Source: Plantibacter auratus (GTDB lineage: Bacteria > Actinomycetota > Actinomycetes > Actinomycetales > Microbacteriaceae). From it: a DNA stretch of 64,000 nucleotides. Location of the stretch: assembly GCF_050587365.1 (NCBI RefSeq), contig NZ_JBOBFV010000002.1, positions 806,001 through 870,000 of the forward strand, read 5' to 3'. Under the pieces are notes generated by a model. The model saw nothing but the letters and a program-made list of their open reading frames with translations. It had not been told where the DNA came from and searched no databases. The translations under genes and the position numbers were made by a program. Each line of letters opens with the position of its first letter. The first letter of the stretch is position 1. Positions 33,208 to 41,836 of this stretch are shown here, one piece after another.

Positions 33208-34267
33208 CGATCGCTCCCATGCTCCGCTCGGGACGGACGAAGTCGGGTGACGCGATGCGGTGCCCAGCCTGCTTGTGCCACATCGCCGCGCGCCAGCGAT
33301 CCGCGATCTCGACGTCCTCGACGCCCGAACGCAACATGCCCCGAAGGTCGGTCTCGTCGTCGCCGAAGAGGCAGGAGCGGATCGTCCCCTCGGCGGTGAG
33401 CCGCGTGCGGTCGCAGTCGTCGCAGAACGAGCGCGTGACCGAGGCGATGATGCCGACCGTGGCCGGGCCGCCGTCGACGAGCCACTCCTCTGCGGGAGCG
33501 GAGGGGTCCTCGCGATGCGGGGCAGTGAGCGTGAAGCGGGAGCCGAGGACGTCGAGCAACTCGGCCGCGTCGACCATGTTCTCCCGCACCCACGCCTCGT
33601 CGGCGTCGAGCGGCATCTGCTCGATGAAACGAAGACGGCAACCGTTCTCGATCGCCCAGGAGAGGAGGGCGACCGCGCCGTCGAGCGTGTCGCGCATGAG
33701 GACGGCGTTGATCTTGAGCGGCGTCAGCCCGGCGCGCTTGGCGGCCTCGATGCCGGCCAGGACGGCGGGGAGTCGGTCGCGACGCGTGAGTCGCGCGAAG
33801 TGGTCGCGGTCGACGGTGTCGAGGGAGATGTTCACGCGGGTGAGCCCGGCGGCCACGAGCTCGTCGACGCGCTTGTCGAGTCCGATGCCGTTCGTCGTCA
33901 TGGAGATCGAGGCGTCGCCGGCGACCGCGGAGCTGCGGGCGATGATCTCCGCGAGGTCGGGGCGCATGAGCGGCTCGCCACCCGTGAAGCGGATGTCGTG
34001 CACCCCGAGGTCGCGGACGGCGATTTCGACGAGGCGACCGATCTCGGTGGGCGTCAGCAGGTCGTCGCGGGCGATCGCGGGGAGACCCTGCTCGGGCATG
34101 CAGTACGTGCAGCGCAGCGAGCACTTCTCCGTGATCGACACCCGGAGGTCGCGGGCGACCCTGCCGAAGCGGTCGATGAGGCCGTCGACGTCGGGGCGCC
34201 CGGCAGCGTCCGGGATGTGCCTGAGCGGCGACCCGATGCGTGGGATTCCGAGCCCGACTGTGGTCAT
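33200..34267 (-). CDS. moaA: GTP 3',8-cyclase
   Basis: 355-aa radical-SAM enzyme for the first step of molybdenum cofactor synthesis. The SAM cluster motif is CSLRCTYC; IRFTGGEPLMR follows; the second cluster cysteines are in SFCDDCDRTR and TIRSCLFG. The protein ends in the conserved Gly-Gly (GAIGG). The ATG at 34267 is six bases after a TACCCT box (34274-34279 on the minus strand). Operon with moaD; divergent from a molybdo-oxidoreductase gene. Confidence 0.95.
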   Translation of the reverse strand: MTTVGLGIPRIGSPLRHIPDAAGRPDVDGLIDRFGRVARDLRVSITEKCSLRCTYCMPEQGLPAIARDDLLTPTEIGRLVEIAVRDLGVHDIRFTGGEPLMRPDLAEIIARSSAVAGDASISMTTNGIGLDKRVDELVAAGLTRVNISLDTVDRDHFARLTRRDRLPAVLAGIEAAKRAGLTPLKINAVLMRDTLDGAVALLSWAIENGCRLRFIEQMPLDADEAWVRENMVDAAELLDVLGSRFTLTAPHREDPSAPAEEWLVDGGPATVGIIASVTRSFCDDCDRTRLTAEGTIRSCLFGDDETDLRGMLRSGVEDVEIADRWRAAMWHKQAGHRIASPDFVRPERSMGAIGG

Positions 34268-34357
34268 CCCCCCAGGGTACGGGGATGGACGGCCGACTTG
34301 CCCCTCTAGAGCCGCTTCGGGGAGGAACGCCCAGCGGGCGCGCGTAGCATGACGGAC

Positions 34358-35923
34358 ATGGAGCCCCGCCGCCGCACCCTGCTCGCCGGTGCGTCCGGCG
34401 TCGTCGCAGCCGTCGCCACCCTCGGCTCGGCCGAGGCCGTCGCAGCCTTCGTCGCCCCCGCGAGCTCGCCACTGCTCGCCGTGGGTTCCCTCGTGATCGA
34501 CCTCGTGCCCGGCTGGGTGAAGGACCTCGTCATCGCCCTGTTCGGCACCAACGACAAGCTCGTGCTGCTCATCGTGCTCGGCGTCCTGGTCGCGGCCCTC
34601 GCCGTCGGGATCGGGATCCTCGAGGAGCGTCGCCCGGTGGTCGGCAGCATCGCGCTCGCGCTCGTCGGTGTCGTCGCGGTCGTCGCAGCGATCACCCGCG
34701 CGGACGCGGGCCTCGACTGGGCGTTCCCGAGCGTCGTCGGTACAGCGGTCGGCATCCTCGTCCTGCGACTGCTCGTCACCCGGCTCCGCACCTGGGACGA
34801 CGCGACGGTCGCGGATGAAGCCCGGCCGGTCGTCGGCGCCTCCCGGGCCGAACTCCCCCGGCGCTCCTTCCTCGTCCTGCTCGGCGGCACCGCGGTCGGC
34901 GCACTCGTCGTCGGCGTCGGCGCGCGCGTCGCCTCGGCCGGAGCGGTCGCCGTGGAGACCATCCGGAAGGCGCTCAAGCTCCCGACGGCCGCCGTCGCCG
35001 CACCGCCGGTCCCCGCCGGAGCCGAACTCGGTGTCGACGGACTCACCCCGGTCGTGTCGGCGAACGACTCCTTCTACCGGATCGACACGGCCCTCCAGGT
35101 GCCGAACATCGACCCCTCGACCTGGAGCCTCAAGATCACCGGCATGGTCGAGCAAGAGGTCGAGATCGGGTTCGAGGAACTCCTCGCCCTCCCGCTCCAG
35201 GAGTCGATCATCACGCTGACCTGCGTCTCGAACCCCGTCGGCGGCGACCTCATCGGCAACGCGCTCTGGCTCGGGTATCCGATCCGCGAGTTGCTCGCCC
35301 GCGCGAAGCCCAAGGCGGGAGCCGACATGGTCCTGTCGCGGAGCATCGACGGGTTCACCGCCGGCACTCCGCTCGAGGTGTTGCAGGACGAGGATCGCGA
35401 CAGCCTCCTCGCCGTCGGGATGAACGGGCAACCGCTCCCGCTGCAGCACGGCTTCCCGGTGCGCATGGTCGTCCCGGGCCTGTACGGGTACGTCTCCGCC
35501 ACGAAGTGGGTCGTCGAGCTGGAGGTGACCCGCTACGCGGACGCGCGGGCCTACTGGACCGACCGCGGCTGGTCGGAGCGCGGGCCCATCAAGACGGAGT
35601 CGCGCATCGACGTACCGCGCAATGGTGGACGTGTCGCGGCGGGGAACGTCGCGATCGCCGGCGTCGCCTGGGCGCAGCACACGGGCGTGAACCGGGTCCA
35701 GGTCCGGATCGACGACGGCGACTGGCTCGACACGACGCTCGCGACCGCCATCTCCGACGACACCTGGGTGCAGTGGGTCCTCCAGTGGGACGCCCCGGCC
35801 GGCGACCACACCATCGCCGTTCGCGCGACCGACGCCGCGGGCAAGACGCAGAGCGAGACCCCCGTCGACGTCGTCCCCGACGGCGCGGAGGGCTGGCACA
35901 CCATCTCCGTCGGCGTCGACTGA
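34358..35923 (+). CDS. Membrane-anchored molybdopterin-dependent oxidoreductase (sulfite-oxidase family)
   Basis: 521-aa protein. Residues 1-145 carry several hydrophobic helices starting with a twin-arginine-like RRRTLLAG. A second twin-arginine stretch, PRRSFLVLLGG at residues 167-177, precedes another helix. Residues ~215-420 form the molybdopterin domain with probable Mo ligand Cys289 (ITLTCVSNPVGGDLIGN), and residues ~420-521 a Mo-co dimerisation-like Ig fold. The catalytic part is probably outside the membrane. TAGCAT (34345-34350) is seven bases before ATG 34358, indicating a leaderless start; an ATG nine bases earlier lies within the -10. Divergent from moaA. Confidence 0.88.
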   Translation: MEPRRRTLLAGASGVVAAVATLGSAEAVAAFVAPASSPLLAVGSLVIDLVPGWVKDLVIALFGTNDKLVLLIVLGVLVAALAVGIGILEERRPVVGSIALALVGVVAVVAAITRADAGLDWAFPSVVGTAVGILVLRLLVTRLRTWDDATVADEARPVVGASRAELPRRSFLVLLGGTAVGALVVGVGARVASAGAVAVETIRKALKLPTAAVAAPPVPAGAELGVDGLTPVVSANDSFYRIDTALQVPNIDPSTWSLKITGMVEQEVEIGFEELLALPLQESIITLTCVSNPVGGDLIGNALWLGYPIRELLARAKPKAGADMVLSRSIDGFTAGTPLEVLQDEDRDSLLAVGMNGQPLPLQHGFPVRMVVPGLYGYVSATKWVVELEVTRYADARAYWTDRGWSERGPIKTESRIDVPRNGGRVAAGNVAIAGVAWAQHTGVNRVQVRIDDGDWLDTTLATAISDDTWVQWVLQWDAPAGDHTIAVRATDAAGKTQSETPVDVVPDGAEGWHTISVGVD

Positions 35924-36117
35924 CCCGGGATCATCACGATTCCGAACCGGGACACCACCGTGTCACCGGTGCGGAGTATCGTCACTCGGGCACGTCCCTC
36001 ACGCTCCTGTCCGGCTGCGCCGCCGACCGGAGCACTGGTCTCGCGCCAGGCCCGCTCCACCTCGTCACCCGTCCGCGCGATGCCCCGCGCCGGACACGAA
36101 CCGTCTAAGGACCTCAC

Positions 36118-37854
36118 GTGGCCCTCCTTGCCCTCGCCTTCCGACACGCCAAGCCGTACGCGGCCTGGGTGGTCGCGGTGTTCGTGCTGCAGCTCGTCTC
36201 GACGATCGCGGCCCTCTACCTCCCCAGCCTGAACGCCCAGATCATCGACCAGGGTGTCTCCCGCGGCGACACGGACTTCATCTGGTCCACCGGCATGACG
36301 ATGCTGCTCGTCTGCCTCGTCCAGGTGGCCGCAGCCATCGGCGGGGTCTACTTCGGCGCCCGCACCGCCATGGCCATCGGCCGCGACCTGCGCCGGGAGT
36401 TCTACCGGAAGGTCGACTCGCTCGGCGCCCTCGAGATCGGCGGCTTCGGCAGCGCGACGCTCATCACGCGCGGCACGAACGACGTCCAGCAGGTCCAGAT
36501 GCTGATCCTCATGACCCTCAACTTCATGGTGTCCGCACCGATCATGTGCGTCGGCGGCATCATCATGGCCCTCCGTGAGGACGCGGGGCTGTCCTGGCTG
36601 GTGTGGGTGTCCGTGCCGGTGCTCTTCATCATCGTCGGGTTCCTGGTCTACCTGCTCATGCCGCTGTTCCGGCAGATGCAGGACCGCATCGACGGCATCA
36701 ACAGCGTGCTGCGCGAGCAGATCATCGGCATCCGCGTCGTACGCGCCTTCGTCCGCGAGCCGTTCGAGTCGGAGCGCTACAACCGTGCGAACGAGGCGCT
36801 CACGCGCGTCTCGATCAAGGTCGGCAACATCTTCGTCCTCATGTTCCCCGTCATCATGATGGTCCTGCACCTCGCGACCGCCGCCGTCCTCTGGTTCGGC
36901 GGTCAGCGGGTGGACGCCGGACAGATGCAGGTCGGTTCCCTCACCGCGTTCCTCCAGTACCTGCTCCAGATCCTCACCTCGGTGATGATGGGCGTCTTCA
37001 TGGTCATGATGATCCCTCGCGCGGTCGTGTGCGCCGAACGCATCCAGAGCGTCCTCGACACCGAGCCGAGCCTCACGGTGCCGACCAGCACCGACATCCG
37101 CGTGCCGTCCGTCGGTCGCGTCGAGTTCACCGGCGTCACCTTCGGCTACCCCGGCGCGGAGCGACCGGTCCTGTCGGACGTGACGTTCACGGCGGAGCCC
37201 GGCAAGACCACCGCGATCGTCGGCTCGACCGGCTCCGGCAAGACGACGCTCCTCTCGCTCATCCCGCGCCTCTACGACCCGCAGCAGGGCCACGTCACCA
37301 TCGACGGCGTCCCCGTCTCGCAGCTCACCCGGCAGCAGATCGCCGGGGTCGTCGGGATCGTGCCGCAGAAGCCGTACCTGTTCTCCGGCACGATCGCCTC
37401 GAACCTCCGGTTCGGACGTCCCGACGCCACCGACGACGAGCTGTGGAGCGCCCTCGACGTCGCGCAGGCCGAGGACTTCGTCCGCGCGAAGCCGAAGATG
37501 CTGAACGACGGCGTCGCCCAGGGCGGCACGAACGTGTCTGGCGGCCAGCGTCAGCGCCTGTGCATCGCCAGGGCCCTCGTCGCGAAGCCCCTGGTCTACC
37601 TCTTCGACGACTCGTTCTCGGCCCTCGACGTCGCCACCGACGCCCGACTCCGGGCAGCCCTCGGCGACAGCACCGCCGACGCGACCGTCATCATCGTCGC
37701 GCAGCGCATCGCGACGATCCGCGAGGCCGACCACATCATCGTCATGAACGACGGCGGCATCGTCGGCCGCGGCACCCACGACGAACTCCTGGAATCTAAC
37801 GAGACGTATCGCGAGATCGTCCAATCGCAGCTCGCTGTGGAAGGGGTGGCGTGA
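36118..37854 (+). CDS. ABC exporter half-transporter A (degenerate catalytic site)
   Basis: 578-aa TMD-NBD fusion with six TM helices in residues 1-310. The nucleotide-binding domain has Walker A IVGSTGSGKTTL and signature NVSGGQRQRLCIARAL. Walker B is YLFDDSFSALD, where the usual catalytic Glu is Asp, the mark of the degenerate site in heterodimeric exporters; the H-loop His is also replaced (IIVAQRIATI). GTG start with AAGGA six bases upstream. It overlaps its partner by four bases (GTGA). Substrate unknown: drugs, lipids or peptides. Confidence 0.9.
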   Translation: MALLALAFRHAKPYAAWVVAVFVLQLVSTIAALYLPSLNAQIIDQGVSRGDTDFIWSTGMTMLLVCLVQVAAAIGGVYFGARTAMAIGRDLRREFYRKVDSLGALEIGGFGSATLITRGTNDVQQVQMLILMTLNFMVSAPIMCVGGIIMALREDAGLSWLVWVSVPVLFIIVGFLVYLLMPLFRQMQDRIDGINSVLREQIIGIRVVRAFVREPFESERYNRANEALTRVSIKVGNIFVLMFPVIMMVLHLATAAVLWFGGQRVDAGQMQVGSLTAFLQYLLQILTSVMMGVFMVMMIPRAVVCAERIQSVLDTEPSLTVPTSTDIRVPSVGRVEFTGVTFGYPGAERPVLSDVTFTAEPGKTTAIVGSTGSGKTTLLSLIPRLYDPQQGHVTIDGVPVSQLTRQQIAGVVGIVPQKPYLFSGTIASNLRFGRPDATDDELWSALDVAQAEDFVRAKPKMLNDGVAQGGTNVSGGQRQRLCIARALVAKPLVYLFDDSFSALDVATDARLRAALGDSTADATVIIVAQRIATIREADHIIVMNDGGIVGRGTHDELLESNETYREIVQSQLAVEGVA

Positions 37855-39941
37855 CCATGGCCCGTTCACCACGTGACAAGCGTCCCTCGCGCACCTCGAA
37901 GGACACCGCCCAGGCTCCCGAGCTGAACGCGATCGAGGCAGACGTCCTCGAGCCGGAGTTCACCCCGGGAGAGTCCGACGGCGACATGTTCGGCGGCACG
38001 CCCTCGAAGAAGGCCGAGCAGTTCTGGCCGTCCGCCAAGCGGCTCGTCGGTCTGCTCGCACCCGAGAAGGTGAAGATGAGCCTCGTCGTCGGGCTCGTCG
38101 TGCTCTCCGTCGTCCTCACGGTCATCGCCCCGAAGATCCTCGGGCTCGCGATGGACGCGATCTTCAACGGCGTCATCGGCTCGCAACTCCCGGCGGGCGT
38201 CCCGCTCGACCGGATCGTCGACGAAGCACGGGCCTCCGGCAACGACCAGTACGCCGACATGCTCGTGAAGTCCGACATCACGCCCGGCCAGGGCATCGAC
38301 TTCACCCTGCTCGGCCGCCTCATCATCATCGTGCTCGCCATGTACATCGTCGCGTCGATCCTCAACTGGGCGCAGGGCTACATCCTCAACGGACTCGTCA
38401 TGCGCGTGGTCTACAACCTGCGCCAGGACATCGAACGGAAGCTCAACCGCCTCCCGCTCAGCTACTTCGACACCCGCCAGCGCGGCGACCTCATGTCCCG
38501 GGTCACGAACGACGTCGACAACATCCAGACCGCCCTCCAGCAGGCGTTCTCACAACTCGTGCAGTCCGCCCTCACGGTGCTCGGCATCACGGCGATGATG
38601 TTCATCGTGTCGTGGCAGCTCGCACTCATCGCGCTGATCGCGTTGCCGCTGTCCGCGCTGATCGCCGGGGTCATCGGCTCCCGCTCGCAGAAGCTCTTCA
38701 CCGCGCAGTGGAAGAACACCGGCTCGCTCAACGGGCACATCGAGGAGTCGTTCTCGGGCCTCGAGCTGGTGCGGGTCTTCGGTCGCGACAAGGAGATGCT
38801 CGCCGAGTTCGACGAGCGGAACGAGAAGCTCTACACGGCGGCGTTCGGCGCGCAGTTCGTGTCCGGCATGATCATGCCGGCGATGACCTTCGTCTCCTAT
38901 CTGTCCTACGTGCTCATCGCCGTCGTGGGCGGCCTCCGGGTCGCCTCCGGGCAGATGACCCTCGGCGACGCGACGGCGTTCATCCAGTACTCCCGCGAGT
39001 TCTCGCAGCCGCTCGGCCAGATCGCGGGCATGGCCAACCAGTTGCAGTCGGGTGTCGCGTCCGCCGAGCGCACCTTCGAGCTGCTCGACGCCGAGGAGCA
39101 GGACCCGGAGACGGCGACGGCGCACCTGCCCGAGCACACCGACGGCCACGTCGAGTTCGACGGCGTCTCCTTCAGCTACGACCCCGAGAAGCCACTCATC
39201 GAGGACCTCTCCTTCTCCGCGCAGCCGGGTCAGACCGTCGCGATCGTCGGCCCGACCGGGGCCGGGAAGACGACCCTCGTGAACCTCGTCATGCGGTTCT
39301 ACGAGCTCACCGGCGGACGCATCCTCCTCGACGGGGTCGACGTCACGGCGCTGACGCGTGCCGAGCTGCGATCGCAGGTCGGGATGGTGCTCCAGGACGC
39401 GTGGCTCTTCGAGGGCACCATCCGCGAGAACATCCGGTACGGCCGACTCGACGCGAGCGACGCGGAGGTCGTCGAGGCCGCTGAGGCGACGATGGTCGAC
39501 CGCTTCGTGCGGCAGCTGCCCGACGGGTACGACACCGTCCTCGACGCGGACGGCGGCAGCGTCTCGGCCGGTGAGCGCCAGCTCATCACCATCGCCCGCG
39601 CGTTCATCGCGAAGCCGAAGCTCCTCATCCTCGACGAGGCGACGTCCTCAGTCGACACGCGGACCGAGCTGCTGGTGCAGCACGCGATGGCGGCGCTGCG
39701 GTCCGACCGCACCTCGTTCGTCATCGCCCACCGCTTGTCGACCATCCGCGACGCGGACACGATCCTCGTGATGGAGAACGGCCGGATCGTGGAGCAGGGC
39801 TCGCACGCGCAGCTCCTCGAGGTCGACGGCGCGTACGCCGAGCTCTACCGCACGCAGTTCCGCGGTGGCGAGGAGCAGTCGGCGATCGACGAGGCAGCCG
39901 TAGCCAGCGGTTCCGACACGGCGCACGCACCGCGCAGCTGA
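37851..39941 (+). CDS. ABC exporter half-transporter B (catalytically complete)
   Basis: 696-aa TMD-NBD partner with a ~55-residue charged N-terminal extension. It carries Walker A IVGPTGAGKTTL, Walker B LLILDEATSSVD with the catalytic Glu, and the H-loop FVIAHRLSTIRDAD. Its signature is VSAGERQL, an altered form of LSGGQ, as expected when the canonical signature is supplied by the partner subunit. GTG 37851 overlaps the partner's stop; ATG 37857 is an alternative. A terminator hairpin follows. Confidence 0.9.
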   Translation: MTMARSPRDKRPSRTSKDTAQAPELNAIEADVLEPEFTPGESDGDMFGGTPSKKAEQFWPSAKRLVGLLAPEKVKMSLVVGLVVLSVVLTVIAPKILGLAMDAIFNGVIGSQLPAGVPLDRIVDEARASGNDQYADMLVKSDITPGQGIDFTLLGRLIIIVLAMYIVASILNWAQGYILNGLVMRVVYNLRQDIERKLNRLPLSYFDTRQRGDLMSRVTNDVDNIQTALQQAFSQLVQSALTVLGITAMMFIVSWQLALIALIALPLSALIAGVIGSRSQKLFTAQWKNTGSLNGHIEESFSGLELVRVFGRDKEMLAEFDERNEKLYTAAFGAQFVSGMIMPAMTFVSYLSYVLIAVVGGLRVASGQMTLGDATAFIQYSREFSQPLGQIAGMANQLQSGVASAERTFELLDAEEQDPETATAHLPEHTDGHVEFDGVSFSYDPEKPLIEDLSFSAQPGQTVAIVGPTGAGKTTLVNLVMRFYELTGGRILLDGVDVTALTRAELRSQVGMVLQDAWLFEGTIRENIRYGRLDASDAEVVEAAEATMVDRFVRQLPDGYDTVLDADGGSVSAGERQLITIARAFIAKPKLLILDEATSSVDTRTELLVQHAMAALRSDRTSFVIAHRLSTIRDADTILVMENGRIVEQGSHAQLLEVDGAYAELYRTQFRGGEEQSAIDEAAVASGSDTAHAPRS

Positions 39942-39957
39942 TCCGACACCGACGCCA

Positions 39958-39996
39958 CGACCGGCGGGCGCTCGATTCCCGGGCGCCCGCCGGTCG
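39958..39996. terminator. Terminator hairpin after ABC exporter operon
   Basis: Perfect 14-bp GC-rich stem (39958-39971 with 39983-39996) and an 11-base loop, in the gap between the convergent ABC exporter and beta-helix genes; likely bidirectional. Confidence 0.8.
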
Positions 39997-39998
39997 GT

Positions 39999-41756
39999 TC
40001 AGCTGAGGGTGGTCGACCGCCAGGTGCCCTGATCGTTCACCCACAGTCGTCCGTTCCCCACGAGGATGTCGCCGGAGCGACCGCCGTACGGACGCGCGAG
40101 CCCCATGTGCCGCGTGGAGAGGTAGCTCGTGTTCGGCTGCGCGTTCGCGTGCGCCGTGTTGTTCGACTCCCAACGGTTGCCCTGCACCACCGAATGCCCG
40201 GTCGTGCCGAAGGTGTCGAGGCCGTACTCGCACTCGCGCGCGGTGTTGCCGATGATCGTCGCGCCACCGGTGCAGTTGCTCACGGCGACCGCGACGCGGA
40301 TGCGGTCGATGCGGTTGCCCATGACCACGATCGAGCCGGCACCCTGGTGGAGCACCCCGAACCCGTTGGAGGTCGCCGCCCCGGTGATGGAGTTGTCGGA
40401 GACCACCGCATCCTCGGCGAGGTACGACACGACACCGCCCACCGAGCCGGATGCGAGCGTGACGGCGACGCGGTTGCCGGAGACGACGGGTTGCCTGGTC
40501 CGATCGAGCGCGATCCCGATCGGGCAGGTACCGGCGGCGATGCGGACCACGTTGTCGGTGATGAGCGCGTCGACGGCGCCGATGACGGTGGTCGAACCGC
40601 GGGGCGGTGTCGCCGCCTGGGCCATGATGCCCGCGGCCGCGACGCCGCGGATCTCGATGACGTTCCCGGAGACCACGGTTCCCTGCGCGTCGCGGTAGAT
40701 CATGACCGGGCAGCGCTTCGGCCCCCAGGCCGACCCCTGGTCGTCGTCGGCCGTCCGCGTCCAGCGCACCGTGTTCGCGACCAGGGCGACCGATCGGGTG
40801 TCGATGACGGCGAGTCCCCACCAGGTCGCGTCGGACACGGTGTTGCCGGTCACGACGGTGTGGGCCATGCCTTCCACGGCGATGGATCGGCGGAACGGCC
40901 CGGTGACGACGTTGCCCTCGATCGTGACCATCGAGTCGGCCCAGGACCCGGGATCGACCGCGTAGTCGGGCAGGTTCTCGGCATGGATGCCGACCCGTGC
41001 GTCGGTGCCGGGGGCAGCCGAGACGATGTTGCCGATGACCGCCGAACGCGCACCCCAGACGGTGATGCCGTCGCCGCGGTCCTCGCCCGCGGACGAGGCG
41101 GAGCCTCGCCCTCCGCCCGAGCCGACGACGTTCAGGACATGGCACGCGGAGATGACGACGCCCTCGAACTCGCCTGACGGTTGCACGGCGATGCCGTTCT
41201 GGAACCCGTCGACGGTGACGCCGTCGATCAGGACGTCGCTCGCCCAGATGCTGATCCCGGTGTTGCGCTCACCCGTGCTCGACGCCGGCGGGCCCGCGTA
41301 GCTGACCCGGACACCGGTCACCGAGCTGCCCGACACGATGAGCTTCAGCGCCGGGGCCGCCTCGACACCTCCGACGAACCGCAGCTCGCCGCGCCCGCGG
41401 AGATGGACGCGACGGTCGATCCGGATCGTCGCGTCCACGGCGATGACGTCGCCGCCGCGGACGATCACTGTGCTGCCGGCCGGGACGGCCGCGAACCAGG
41501 CGAGGACCGCGGTGGTGCTGACGGAGGCGCCGGTCGGATCGATCCCGGGACCTTCGAGCACGAGTCCGATGGGCGGGGCGGCCTGGGTGTCCGCACTCCC
41601 GGTCGGTGGTGATGACGGGGCCTCGTGGTCGGGATCGGGATCGGGATCGGGATCGAGGGCCGTCGGTTCAGGTTCCGGGATCGGTTCGGGTTCCGCTCCG
41701 GTCCCCCGCCCCCGAGCTGTTCCGTCGCGCCATGATGTCTTGTCCACAATCCACAC
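39999..41756 (-). CDS. Right-handed parallel beta-helix repeat protein
   Basis: 585-aa protein. A Pro/Asp/Glu-rich N-terminal linker (about residues 20-50, with a DP dipeptide run encoded by a six-base tandem repeat near 41636-41660) leads into a long series of beta-helix coils with recurrent VxGNxV/ITDNVV steps (residues ~100-540). A C-terminal LWVNDQGTW tail resembles a short surface module. No convincing signal peptide follows the GTG start, so either the true start differs or export is non-classical. Beta-helices of this kind are polysaccharide-active or surface adhesive. The neighbouring acyltransferase suggests a surface-glycan link. Function unassigned. Confidence 0.75.
   Translation of the reverse strand: MWIVDKTSWRDGTARGRGTGAEPEPIPEPEPTALDPDPDPDPDHEAPSSPPTGSADTQAAPPIGLVLEGPGIDPTGASVSTTAVLAWFAAVPAGSTVIVRGGDVIAVDATIRIDRRVHLRGRGELRFVGGVEAAPALKLIVSGSSVTGVRVSYAGPPASSTGERNTGISIWASDVLIDGVTVDGFQNGIAVQPSGEFEGVVISACHVLNVVGSGGGRGSASSAGEDRGDGITVWGARSAVIGNIVSAAPGTDARVGIHAENLPDYAVDPGSWADSMVTIEGNVVTGPFRRSIAVEGMAHTVVTGNTVSDATWWGLAVIDTRSVALVANTVRWTRTADDDQGSAWGPKRCPVMIYRDAQGTVVSGNVIEIRGVAAAGIMAQAATPPRGSTTVIGAVDALITDNVVRIAAGTCPIGIALDRTRQPVVSGNRVAVTLASGSVGGVVSYLAEDAVVSDNSITGAATSNGFGVLHQGAGSIVVMGNRIDRIRVAVAVSNCTGGATIIGNTARECEYGLDTFGTTGHSVVQGNRWESNNTAHANAQPNTSYLSTRHMGLARPYGGRSGDILVGNGRLWVNDQGTWRSTTLS
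41630..41662. repeat. Six-base tandem repeat encoding Asp-Pro dipeptides
   Basis: About five consecutive copies of GGATCG within the beta-helix gene, read on the minus strand as alternating Asp and Pro. Slippage here would change linker length in steps of two residues without a frameshift. Confidence 0.75.
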
Positions 41757-41836
41757 CGTACAGAAGCATGAGGTGCAGAAGCATCCTAGAGTTGAAGTCC
41801 GGCGTGATCACCGCCGTCCGATCACTCAGGAGCACC

